Under the pieces are notes generated by a model that searched no databases, was not told the origin of the DNA, and worked only from the letters and a program-made list of their open reading frames with translations. Shown piece by piece: positions 7,396-15,122 of a stretch of DNA of 64,000 nt. The stretch covers positions 372,001 through 436,000 of the forward strand of contig NZ_JAHLZZ010000001.1 of assembly GCF_018967845.1 (NCBI RefSeq). Reading direction: 5' to 3'. Made by a program: the position numbers and the translations under genes. This stretch comes from Hymenobacter siberiensis (lineage in GTDB: Bacteria > Bacteroidota > Bacteroidia > Cytophagales > Hymenobacteraceae). Each line of letters starts with the position of its first letter. Position 1 is the stretch's first letter.

Positions 7396-9285
7396 ATGAA
7401 ATTCCCACCCTTTTTACTGGCTGCGGCGGTGCTGCTGCTGCCCTTTTCATCATCCGCCACGGCTGGCCCGGCCAGCCCGGCAGCCGGGCCCAACGCTACT
7501 GCCAAAGCCGCCCCGGCCGTCCGCATCGACCCCACTTACTGGTGGGTGAGCATGAAGAACCCAAAGCTGCAGCTGCTGGTGAACGCGCCCGGCATTGGGA
7601 ACACAATGGCTATTCTGGCCGCCTATCCAGGCGTGACCATTGAGAGCCAGCAAAAGCTGGAGAGTGCTAATTACCTCATCATTAATCTAATTATAGCCCC
7701 CGCTACCAAGCCCGGCCTGCTGAAGCTGGGGCTGAAAAGCGGCAACACCTACCGCCCCTACACCTACGAGCTGCGCGCCCGCAACACCGACCCGCAGCGC
7801 ACGCAGGGCCTCACGCAGGCCGACTTCATCTACATGCTGATGCCCGACCGGTTCTCGAACGGCGACCCGAAGAATGACGTGGTGAAGGGCACCCGCGTGA
7901 ACCACATTGCCCGCGACTCGATGTACGCCCGCCACGGCGGCGACCTGCGCGGCATCCAGAACCACTTCGACTATTTCAAAAAGCTGGGGGCCACGGCCAT
8001 CTGGCCCACGCCGGTCATCGAAAACGACATGCCCAAGGCCAGCTACCACGGCTATGCCGTGACGGACTGCTACCAGATTGACCCACGCTACGGCACCAAC
8101 GCCGAGTACCAGCAATTTGTGAAAGCTGCCCACGCCGACGGCCTGAAGGTGGTGCAGGACATCGTACTCAACCATTGGGGCAGCTACCACCACTTGTTTC
8201 TCGACAAGCCGGCGGCCGACTGGTTCCACGCCTTCCCCACCTTCACGCGCAGCAACTACAACGCCTTCGCCCTGAACGACCCCTACGGCTCGAAGCGCGA
8301 CTACACGCTGTTCAACGACGGCTGGTTTGATACCACCATGCCCGACGTGAACCAGGGCAACCCGCTGGTGGCCACCTACATCATCCAGAACTTTCTGTGG
8401 TGGGTGGAATCGACGGGTATCGATGGGTATCGCATTGATACATACCCCTATTCCGAGCCAAACTTCCTAATGGCCTGGGGCAAAGCCATTGCCGACGAAT
8501 ACCCCAAGCTGGCGCAGTTCGGCGAAGCCTGGGAGGGCACCGAGGCCGAGCAGGCCTTCTTCGCCCAGAACATTCTGCCGCCGGTGAACGGCTTCAAATC
8601 GAACCTGCCCGGTGTGTTGGATTTTCAAATCAGCTTCGCGATTTCGGACGCGCTGAAAACCGAAAACGGCGACCTCAGCAAGCTCTACCACGCCCTGCAG
8701 GGCGACTGGCTGTATGTGGACGCCACCCGCAACGTGCCCTTCCTCGACAACCACGACATGAGCCGCTTCTACTCGGTGATTGGGGAGGACTTCGGCAAGT
8801 TCAAAACCGGCATCGCCTGGCTGCTCACCTTGCGCGGCACGCCCCAGCTCTACTACGGCACCGAGGTGCTGATGAAGAACTTCTCGGACCCCGACGGCAA
8901 GGTGCGCGAGGACTTCCCCGGCGGGTTTGCGGACGATAAAACGAACTATTTCACTGCCCGGCCGGGGCAGGCCGGCGAGGCGTTCAACTACGTAAGCAAG
9001 CTGGCAAACTACCGGAAATCGCACCCCGTGTTGAGCTCCGGCAAGCTGATGCAGTTTATCCCGCAGGATGGGGTGTACACCTACTTCCGGTACGACGATG
9101 GCGCGTGCGTGATGATTATCGCTAACAACACCAAGGACGAGAAGAAAGTGGACGGAACGCGGTTTGCGGAGCGGTTTGCCGGGTTTTCGTCGGGCGTAGA
9201 GGTGGTGAGCGGGGCGGTGATTTCGGATTTGAATACTTTGCGGGTGCCGGCCCACACGGCCTGGGTGGTGGAGTTACGGAAGTAA
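7396..9285 (+). CDS. GH13 alpha-amylase / cyclomaltodextrinase-like (SusA-type), secreted
   Basis: 629 residues. The start is the ATG at 7396 (MKFPPFLLAAAVLLLPF), since the longer open frame overlaps the preceding gene and lacks a signal peptide before this Met. After the signal peptide comes an N-terminal beta-sandwich (about 35-135, IDPTYWWVSMKNPKLQLLVNAPGIG) like that of cyclomaltodextrinases. The (beta/alpha)8 barrel has the expected residues: the nucleophile Asp in GIDGYRIDTYPY, the acid/base Glu in FGEAWEG and the Asp in FLDNHDMSRF. The C-terminal beta domain begins near 560. It probably hydrolyses starch or maltodextrin in the periplasm or outside, feeding the MFS transporter at 12.5 kb. 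Confidence 0.92.
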   Translation: MKFPPFLLAAAVLLLPFSSSATAGPASPAAGPNATAKAAPAVRIDPTYWWVSMKNPKLQLLVNAPGIGNTMAILAAYPGVTIESQQKLESANYLIINLIIAPATKPGLLKLGLKSGNTYRPYTYELRARNTDPQRTQGLTQADFIYMLMPDRFSNGDPKNDVVKGTRVNHIARDSMYARHGGDLRGIQNHFDYFKKLGATAIWPTPVIENDMPKASYHGYAVTDCYQIDPRYGTNAEYQQFVKAAHADGLKVVQDIVLNHWGSYHHLFLDKPAADWFHAFPTFTRSNYNAFALNDPYGSKRDYTLFNDGWFDTTMPDVNQGNPLVATYIIQNFLWWVESTGIDGYRIDTYPYSEPNFLMAWGKAIADEYPKLAQFGEAWEGTEAEQAFFAQNILPPVNGFKSNLPGVLDFQISFAISDALKTENGDLSKLYHALQGDWLYVDATRNVPFLDNHDMSRFYSVIGEDFGKFKTGIAWLLTLRGTPQLYYGTEVLMKNFSDPDGKVREDFPGGFADDKTNYFTARPGQAGEAFNYVSKLANYRKSHPVLSSGKLMQFIPQDGVYTYFRYDDGACVMIIANNTKDEKKVDGTRFAERFAGFSSGVEVVSGAVISDLNTLRVPAHTAWVVELRK

Positions 9286-9300
9286 TTCGTTCTTTAACGC

Positions 9301-9342
9301 TTAGCCCGCAGAGGGTGCTGAAGTTTACGCAGATGACGCAGA
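9301..9342 (+). repeat. left arm of 42-nt inverted repeat around the GxxExxY gene
   Basis: This 42-nt arm matches the reverse complement of 9713-9754 at 36 of 42 positions. It contains CGCAGA-type hexamers spaced about 9-10 nt (CCCGCAGA, ACGCAGA, ACGCAGA). It starts 15 nt after the amylase stop and overlaps the first codons of the nuclease remnant. Confidence 0.88.
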
Positions 9343-9754
9343 AGCACGAGAATGATATTTCCTTCTTGATTAGGAAGAGCGCTTTCAATATCCACCAGGC
9401 GTTGGGGCCGGGGCTATTGAAATCGGTATACGAAATGTTATTGGCGCACGAATTGCGAAAGTTCGGACTCAGGTAGCATTACCGGTTGTGTACGATGGGC
9501 TGAAGCTAGAAAACGGATTTCGTATCGACCTGCTGGTCGAAAGCAAAGTAGTGGTTGAACTGAAATCCGTCGAAACACTGCTTGAGGTGCATCACATACA
9601 ACTGCTTACTTATCTGAAACGCTCGGGGCATAAGCTCGGCTTACTCATCAATTTCAACGTGCCTCTCATTAAAAGCGGCATTTTTCGCAAAGCGAACGGC
9701 CTGGAAGAACAATCTGCGTCATCTGCGCTAACCTCTGCGCCTTCTGCGGGCTAA
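9333..9754 (+). pseudogene. GxxExxY-family PD-(D/E)XK protein, frameshifted
   Basis: Two frames together give one GxxExxY protein. The first (ATG 9333 to TAG 9474-9476, 47 codons) holds NIHQALGPGLLKSVYEMLLAHELRKFG. The second (open from about 9473) holds LPVVYDGLKL, GFRIDLLVE, VVVELKS and LLTYLKRSGHKLGLLINFN. The Asp and ELK form the PD-(D/E)XK-like core. The frame break lies between about 9468 and 9480 and equals loss of one base or gain of two. The signature Glu is also Lys here (GLLKSVY). The second frame reads on into the right inverted-repeat arm and stops at its last three bases. The function of this family is not established; it may be a nuclease tied to small mobile units. Confidence 0.85.
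9713..9754 (-). repeat. right arm of 42-nt inverted repeat around the GxxExxY gene
   Basis: Reverse complement of the arm at 9301-9342 (36/42 identical). The innermost and outermost parts are perfect (12 nt at the outer end, 15 nt at the inner end), and changes cluster in the middle. It provides the stop codon of the nuclease remnant. Confidence 0.88.
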
Positions 9755-9768
9755 AAACAGTAAGAACA

Positions 9769-10476
9769 ATGACCAACCTCACTAACCAAGTTGCCATCGT
9801 CACCGGCGCAAGCCGCGGTATCGGCAAGGCTATCGCGCTACTCCTGACCCAGCAGGGAGCCAAAGTAGTAGCAGTAGCCCGCAGCGAAGAAGAACTCCTG
9901 GAGCTCACCCAGCAAACCCAGGGCCTGGGCATCGTCGCCGACGTTTCGAACGAAGCCGACGCCCAGCGCATTATCGAGGAAACCCTGCGCCACTACGGCC
10001 GGCTCGATGTCCTCATCTGCAACGCCGGCGTGGGCTCGTTTGCCGAGCTGGAAAACTTCAGCGCCGCCGAGTGGGACCGGATTTTCGATACCAACGTGAA
10101 GGGCACCTTCCTGCTGTGCAAGGCCGCCGTGCCCCACTTCAAAGCCCAGAAGAAAGGCCACGTCGTGGGCATCACCTCCGACGTGGCCAAGCGCACCTTC
10201 GCCCACGGCACGGCCTACGGGGCCAGCAAGTTTGCCCAGGATGCCGTGCTGGCCAGCCTGCGCAAGGAAGTGCGCCCGCACGGCATCAAGGTGAGCACCA
10301 TTTACCCCGGGCTGGTCGATACTTACTTCAACGACACCACGCCCGGCAGTGCCGAGGCTGCGCAAACCCACCTCCGCCCCGCCGATATTGCCCAGGCCGT
10401 GTGCTACGTGCTGCAAGCCCCCGCCCACGTGGTAGTGGATGAGCTGATGCTGCACCCGCTCACGCAGGAATGGTAG
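9769..10476 (+). CDS. short-chain dehydrogenase/reductase (SDR)
   Basis: 235-residue classical SDR oxidoreductase, a cytoplasmic NAD(P)-dependent enzyme. It shows the cofactor motif VTGASRGIGKAIA (about 11-23), LICNAGVG (about 82-89), the catalytic Ser in VGITSDVAKR and the catalytic pair in YGASK. The substrate cannot be told; the fold is shared by 3-ketoacyl-ACP reductases and many sugar or short-chain alcohol dehydrogenases. It starts 14 nt after the end of the inverted-repeat nuclease unit. The start codon ATG at 9769 gives MTNLTNQVAIVTGAS, the normal N-terminus. Confidence 0.92.
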   Translation: MTNLTNQVAIVTGASRGIGKAIALLLTQQGAKVVAVARSEEELLELTQQTQGLGIVADVSNEADAQRIIEETLRHYGRLDVLICNAGVGSFAELENFSAAEWDRIFDTNVKGTFLLCKAAVPHFKAQKKGHVVGITSDVAKRTFAHGTAYGASKFAQDAVLASLRKEVRPHGIKVSTIYPGLVDTYFNDTTPGSAEAAQTHLRPADIAQAVCYVLQAPAHVVVDELMLHPLTQEW

Positions 10477-10482
10477 CCGGTT

Positions 10483-10572
10483 GAAATGTTGAATGTTAAG
10501 GGTTGAATGTTGAGTTAGCTCTTGTTTTGCAGGATATCATACACTTAACATTCAACCATCAACACTCAAAAC
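10483..10572. repeat. imperfect palindrome of TTGAATGTT motifs
   Basis: Repeats of TTGAATGTTAAG/TTGAATGTTGAG on the left are mirrored by CTTAACATTCAACC and CAACACTCAA on the right, in the gap between the SDR and the second amylase. Confidence 0.6.
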
Positions 10573-10591
10573 TCCCTTATCTTGCCGCATC

Positions 10592-12415
10592 ATGAAAAAA
10601 CTGTTGCTGGCCGGCGGCCTCCTCTCTTTGGCTGCTTTCTCGTTGCCTCACCCGCCCGTGAATAAGAAACATCCCCAAGCCACCGACCCCAACACCACCG
10701 CCGAAGTCCCGAAGGATAATAAGCTCGTCATTTACCAATTGATGACGCGCCTGTTCGGCAACAAGGTGGCCCTGAACAAGCCCTACGGCACCATCGGCGA
10801 GAACGGCTGCGGCAAGTTCAACGACATCACCGACAAGGCCCTCGACGAAATCAAAGCATTGGGGGTAAGCCATGTGTGGTACACCGGCGTGATTGAGCAC
10901 GCCACCATGACGGACTACACCAGCGCCGGCATCCCGGCCGACGATGCCGACGTGGTAAAAGGCCGCGCCGGCTCGCCCTACGCCATCAAGGACTACTACG
11001 ACGTGGCCCCGGACCTGGCCGTGACGGTGAAAAACCGCATGTCGGAGTACGAAGCCCTCATCAAGCGCACCCACGACCACGGCCTGAAGGTCCTCATGGA
11101 CTTCATCCCCAACCATGTGGCCCGCTCCTATAAGTCGGATGCCAAGCCGCTGAGCGTGGTTGACCTAGGCGCGACCGATGACAAAACCAAGGCCTTCGTG
11201 CCCAACAACAACTTTTACTACCTGCCCGGCAAGGCCTTCGTGGTGCCCGCCAACTACAACCCGCTCGGCCCGCTGAAAGGCCCCCGCGAGGACGGCAAGT
11301 ACTTCGAAATGCCCGCCAAGGCCACCGGCAACGACGTATTCACGAATGCGCCGAGTGTGAACGACTGGTTCGAAACCGTGAAGCTGAACTACGGCGTGGA
11401 CTACGTCAATGGCCGCCAAACGCACTTCGAGGCCGTGCCGGATACCTGGAAGAAGATGCGCGACATTCTCGTATTCTGGACCGGCAAGAACGTGGACGGC
11501 TTCCGCTGCGACATGGTGGAGATGGTGCCCGTCGAGTTCTGGGCCTGGGTTATTCCCGAGCTGAAAAAGGTGAAGCCCGGCCTGGTATTCATCGGCGAAG
11601 CCTACAACCCCAGGGAATACCGCACCTACCTGGAGAAGGGCCATTTCGACTTCCTCTATGATAAAGTGGGCCTGTACGACGACCTGCGCAAGCTGATGCG
11701 TCAGGAAGGCACCACCGAAGACATCACCAAAGTATGGAAAGAGGAAAGCAACGGCTTCTCCTCGCACATGCTGCGCTTCCTGGAAAACCACGACGAGCAG
11801 CGCATTGCCAGCAAAGATTTCGCCACCGACCCGCGCCGCGCCATCCCGGCCATGGCCGTGACGGCCACCCTGGCTAGCGGCCCGGTCATGCTCTACTTCG
11901 GGCAGGAAGTAGGCGAGCCCGGCCAGGGCTCCGAAGGCTTCAGCAGCGAAGACGGCCGCACCAGCATCTTCGACTACTGGGGCGTGCCCGAGCACCAGAA
12001 ATGGCTGAACCAGGGCAAGTTCGATGGCGGCAAGCTCAGCCCCGAGCAAAAAAGCCTGCGCGACTATTACCGCCGCCTCCTGACGGTGACCAGCACCAGT
12101 GAGGCCATCCGCAAAGGCCGCTTCTACGAGCTGCAGGACGCCAACAACCTGGGCAAGGAGTACAACCAGCGCCATCTCTACACCTATCTGCGCTACACCG
12201 ACAAGCAGCGGCTACTCATCGTCGTCAATTTCAGCGCCGATAAAACCTACAAGCCCGTCCTCACCATCCCGGCCGATGCCATGACGGCCATGGGCTTGAG
12301 CACCAAGAAATTCTATACTTACACCGACCTCCTCGCCGAGGGCGAGCCCCGCAACGCCCTCAACGTGACGCTGGCCCCGCTATCGGCGCATATTTTCGAG
12401 ATAAAGTCCCGGTAA
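10592..12415 (+). CDS. GH13 alpha-amylase family glycosidase, secreted
   Basis: 607 residues with a signal peptide (MKKLLLAGGLLSLAAFSLP). The barrel begins near residue 45 (NKLVIYQLMTRLFGNK). The catalytic set is visible: the nucleophile Asp in VDGFRCDMVEMVP, the acid/base Glu in FIGEAYNP and the Asp in FLENHDEQR. The N-terminal domain of the first amylase is missing, so this is a different GH13 subfamily. It has a C-terminal beta domain (RLLIVVNFSADKTYKP). It is followed 93 nt later by the MFS transporter, suggesting a maltodextrin uptake unit. The exact bond specificity is unknown. Confidence 0.92.
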   Translation: MKKLLLAGGLLSLAAFSLPHPPVNKKHPQATDPNTTAEVPKDNKLVIYQLMTRLFGNKVALNKPYGTIGENGCGKFNDITDKALDEIKALGVSHVWYTGVIEHATMTDYTSAGIPADDADVVKGRAGSPYAIKDYYDVAPDLAVTVKNRMSEYEALIKRTHDHGLKVLMDFIPNHVARSYKSDAKPLSVVDLGATDDKTKAFVPNNNFYYLPGKAFVVPANYNPLGPLKGPREDGKYFEMPAKATGNDVFTNAPSVNDWFETVKLNYGVDYVNGRQTHFEAVPDTWKKMRDILVFWTGKNVDGFRCDMVEMVPVEFWAWVIPELKKVKPGLVFIGEAYNPREYRTYLEKGHFDFLYDKVGLYDDLRKLMRQEGTTEDITKVWKEESNGFSSHMLRFLENHDEQRIASKDFATDPRRAIPAMAVTATLASGPVMLYFGQEVGEPGQGSEGFSSEDGRTSIFDYWGVPEHQKWLNQGKFDGGKLSPEQKSLRDYYRRLLTVTSTSEAIRKGRFYELQDANNLGKEYNQRHLYTYLRYTDKQRLLIVVNFSADKTYKPVLTIPADAMTAMGLSTKKFYTYTDLLAEGEPRNALNVTLAPLSAHIFEIKSR

Positions 12416-12508
12416 CGATGCCCATTTATTCGGGCAAATTATTAATTTTAACGTCCGTACTGCGCTCATTTTCAGGGCGCATCTCCCACACCTCTCCCTC
12501 TCCTCCAC

Positions 12509-13924
12509 ATGGCTGCTCCCACCGCCGTCGCCACCGCCAGTACCCGCGAAAAACCCCGGCTTAGCTTCTGGCAAATCTGGAACATGAGCTTCGGCTTCCT
12601 CGGCATTCAGTTCGGCTTTGCGCTGCAAAACAGCAACATGAGCCGGATTTTTGAAACAATGGGGGCCAAAACCGACGAAATTGCCTTCCTCTGGCTGGCC
12701 GCGCCTATCACGGGTCTGCTGGTGCAGCCCGTCATCGGCTACCTCTCGGACCGCACCTGGAGCCCGCGCTGGGGCCGCCGCCGGCCGTACTTCTTCGTGG
12801 GAGCGCTGCTGGCCTCGCTGGCGCTCATCGTGATGCCCAACGTGACGGCCCTGTGGATGGCCGCCGGCATGCTCTGGATTCTCGATTCGAGCATCAACAT
12901 TTCGATGGAGCCCTTCCGGGCGCTGGTCGGCGACTTGCTGCCCTCGCAGCAGCGCACCACCGGCTTCGGCGCCCAAACGTTTTTCATCGGCGTGGGGGCC
13001 ATCGTGGGCTCGTCGCTGCCGTGGATGTTTGCCAACTGGTTCGGCGTTTCCAACACGCCCGAGCCCGGCCACATCTCGCTTTCGCTGAAATACGCCTTCT
13101 ATGTGGGCGGCCTGGTGTTCTTCCTGGCCGTGCTCTGGACCATCATCCGCACCAAGGAATACCCGCCTGAAAACCTGGCCGAGTTCGAGGCTGAGAAGGC
13201 CCGCACCGCCGGCTTCGCCAACGGACTTAAAGAGTCGTTCGATGGCATTTTCCACATGCCCAAAACCATGCGCCAGCTGGCCGTGGTGCAGTTCTTCTCG
13301 TGGTTCGCACTGTTCTCGATGTGGATTTACACCACCCAGGCCGTTACCAGCCACATTTTCCATACTACGGATACCGCCTCGGCGCTCTACAACAAGGGCG
13401 GCGACTGGGTGGGCGTGTGCTTCTCGGTGTATAACGGCCTGTCGGCGGTGGTGGCGCTGCTGCTGCCCGTGGTGGCCCGCGCCACCAGCCGCCGCTTCAC
13501 CCACATGCTGGCCCTGGTGATGGGCGGCGTGGGACTGATTTCGATTTACTTCATCCAGGATTACCACTACATCCTGATTTCGATGGTGGGCGTGGGCATT
13601 GCCTGGGCCAGCATCCTGAGCGTGCCCTACGCCATGCTGGCGGGCGCGCTGCCGTCCAACAAAATGGGCTACTACATGGGCGTGTTCAACTTCTTCATCG
13701 TGATTCCGCAGGGCGTGGCCGGCCTAATTCTGGGGCCGCTGACGAAGCATGTGTTTCACGACCAGCCCATCTTCACGCTGGTGCTCGGCGGCGCGTCCAT
13801 GATAATGGCGGGCCTGCTGACCCTGCGCGTGCACGATGCCGACGACATCCGCCTGCCCGCCGAAGCCGAGCCCGCCGAAACCCTGGGCTACGATACCCTG
13901 GCTCCCGCCAACCCGCAGGTGTAG
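12509..13924 (+). CDS. MFS sugar transporter (SLC45/GPH-like)
   Basis: 471 residues, about 12 membrane helices. The loop 2-3 motif reads GYLSDRTWSPRWGRRRPYF, as in sucrose/maltose proton symporters of the SLC45-like MFS group. It starts with a short polar N-terminus (MAAPTAVATASTREKPRLSFWQIWNMSFGFLGIQFG). Position right after two amylases suggests it imports maltose or maltodextrins across the inner membrane. It ends at a strong terminator. Confidence 0.9.
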   Translation: MAAPTAVATASTREKPRLSFWQIWNMSFGFLGIQFGFALQNSNMSRIFETMGAKTDEIAFLWLAAPITGLLVQPVIGYLSDRTWSPRWGRRRPYFFVGALLASLALIVMPNVTALWMAAGMLWILDSSINISMEPFRALVGDLLPSQQRTTGFGAQTFFIGVGAIVGSSLPWMFANWFGVSNTPEPGHISLSLKYAFYVGGLVFFLAVLWTIIRTKEYPPENLAEFEAEKARTAGFANGLKESFDGIFHMPKTMRQLAVVQFFSWFALFSMWIYTTQAVTSHIFHTTDTASALYNKGGDWVGVCFSVYNGLSAVVALLLPVVARATSRRFTHMLALVMGGVGLISIYFIQDYHYILISMVGVGIAWASILSVPYAMLAGALPSNKMGYYMGVFNFFIVIPQGVAGLILGPLTKHVFHDQPIFTLVLGGASMIMAGLLTLRVHDADDIRLPAEAEPAETLGYDTLAPANPQV

Positions 13925-13951
13925 CCTGCCCACCAAACCGCGCCACGCCAA

Positions 13952-13985
13952 GGGCTGCCTCCCCACCGGGAAGGCAGCCCTTTTT
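13952..13985 (+). terminator. terminator after the MFS transporter gene
   Basis: GGGCTGCCT pairs with AGGCAGCCC across CCCCACCGGGA, followed by TTTTT. Confidence 0.88.
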
Positions 13986-14027
13986 GCTGCGCCCTCCCGC
14001 AGTCCGGCGCGGTTCCGCCGGTTTCCC

Positions 14028-14059
14028 GAAGCCCCGGCTGCGTCAGCGGCCGGGGCTTC
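14028..14059. repeat. second strong hairpin downstream of the MFS gene
   Basis: GAAGCCCCGGC and GCCGGGGCTTC form an 11-bp stem with loop TGCGTCAGCG. No long T-run follows (TTGTTGG). The rest of the gap to 14228 shows no gene. Confidence 0.7.
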
Positions 14060-14228
14060 TTGTTGGGGTAAAGGCGTGCTTTTTAAAGCATAATTCGGCA
14101 AAGGCTTCAATGCGCTAAAGTCCTTTTCTCAGGCGTGGCAATGGGCCGCCAGTGCGCCGGAAGGCACTTAAATCTTCTGCCCCCCCTGCGACAGCTGAAT
14201 TTAAAAGTCTGATTAGTAGAAATATTTA

Positions 14229-14260
14229 TTTGCTCTCGACAGCAAAGCCCTGTACGTTTG
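14229..14260 (+). promoter_or_regulatory. Bacteroidota-type promoter
   Basis: TTTG at 14229-14232 and TACGTTTG at 14253-14260 with a 20-nt spacer match the known -33 TTTG / -7 TAnnTTTG promoter of this phylum. It would transcribe the lipoprotein gene at 14557, with a leader of about 290 nt. Confidence 0.65.
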
Positions 14261-14322
14261 ATGAGTGCTGACGCTCCACCGTCAGGCACTGCGGCATTTC
14301 GGAATCTACCCATCCCCAGCCA

Positions 14323-14480
14323 TGAACCAATCAATTGCTCTCGGCAGTAGCGCCGCCCGGCAACCGGGCCTCGTCATGCTAGCGCCGCCCGAGGGCATGA
14401 TATTCATCACGGATTTTACTTTCCACCAATGCGGTGTTTTACCGCGTGGACAAGAAGCGTGTGTCCTCTGGCCTCCTTGA
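14323..14480 (+). CDS. possible small leader ORF
   Basis: ATG at 14323 opens a 52-codon frame (MNQSIALGSSAARQPGLVML...) just after the promoter at 14229-14260 and before the lipoprotein gene. No homology is recognised and coding character is weak. It may be untranslated leader only. Confidence 0.2.
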
Positions 14481-14556
14481 ATCATACCGGCCCTAGGTTG
14501 CGATTCTGTCTGCATGATGGATGGCCGCTTTTCACAAACCCTAACCCCTTATCGCC

Positions 14557-15090
14557 ATGAACAAGCTTCCCCCCTTCCTGCTGCTGGCTGCCCTGCTGGG
14601 CCTAAGCCAGTGCAAAAAGAATGACCCCTACCCGGTGGACCAATTGCCGCCCGAAACCCAGACCGGCCAGCGCACCTTTGGCTGCCTCGTTAATGGACAA
14701 GTCTGGCTGCCGCGAGGCAATAGTGGCACTGCAAATTACAGTGTTTACTACGACCCAACTTTCCGAAAAGGGACATTAAATGTATCCGCCTACCGGTATC
14801 AGTCAGAAAGTGCTACATCTCGTCAAGATATTATTCTCTTTTCTGACAGCATCTCCGCTGTAGGGCAATATCCTTTGACAATTCCTAATCATCAGGAAGC
14901 ATTGTTTCACGGAAGCAGTGGGCAGTGCGAATTCTATCAGAATGGGAATCAATACCGACGGGGCACATTAACCATTACGCGGTTGGACTTGCAAGCGGGT
15001 ATCGTGTCGGGCACGTTTGCTTTTACCCTTTACAAGCTGGGCTGCGATTCCATCCGGGTCACGCAGGGCCGCTTTGACAAGAAGCTCTAG
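14557..15090 (+). CDS. small lipoprotein, DUF6252-like
   Basis: 177 residues with a lipobox (LSQC, Cys19). The motif TFGCLVNGQVWLP near residue 47 is typical of a Bacteroidota lipoprotein family of unknown role. The rest is beta-rich, with a C-terminal AGIVSGTFAFTLY strand and CDSIRVTQGRFDKKL ending. The middle (14760-14990) is less GC-rich than neighbours. It precedes the damaged lipase-like gene by 32 nt and might have been co-transcribed with it. Confidence 0.75.
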   Translation: MNKLPPFLLLAALLGLSQCKKNDPYPVDQLPPETQTGQRTFGCLVNGQVWLPRGNSGTANYSVYYDPTFRKGTLNVSAYRYQSESATSRQDIILFSDSISAVGQYPLTIPNHQEALFHGSSGQCEFYQNGNQYRRGTLTITRLDLQAGIVSGTFAFTLYKLGCDSIRVTQGRFDKKL

Positions 15091-15122
15091 TCCCATTTTT
15101 TCACCCAACCCCTTCCTTTCCC

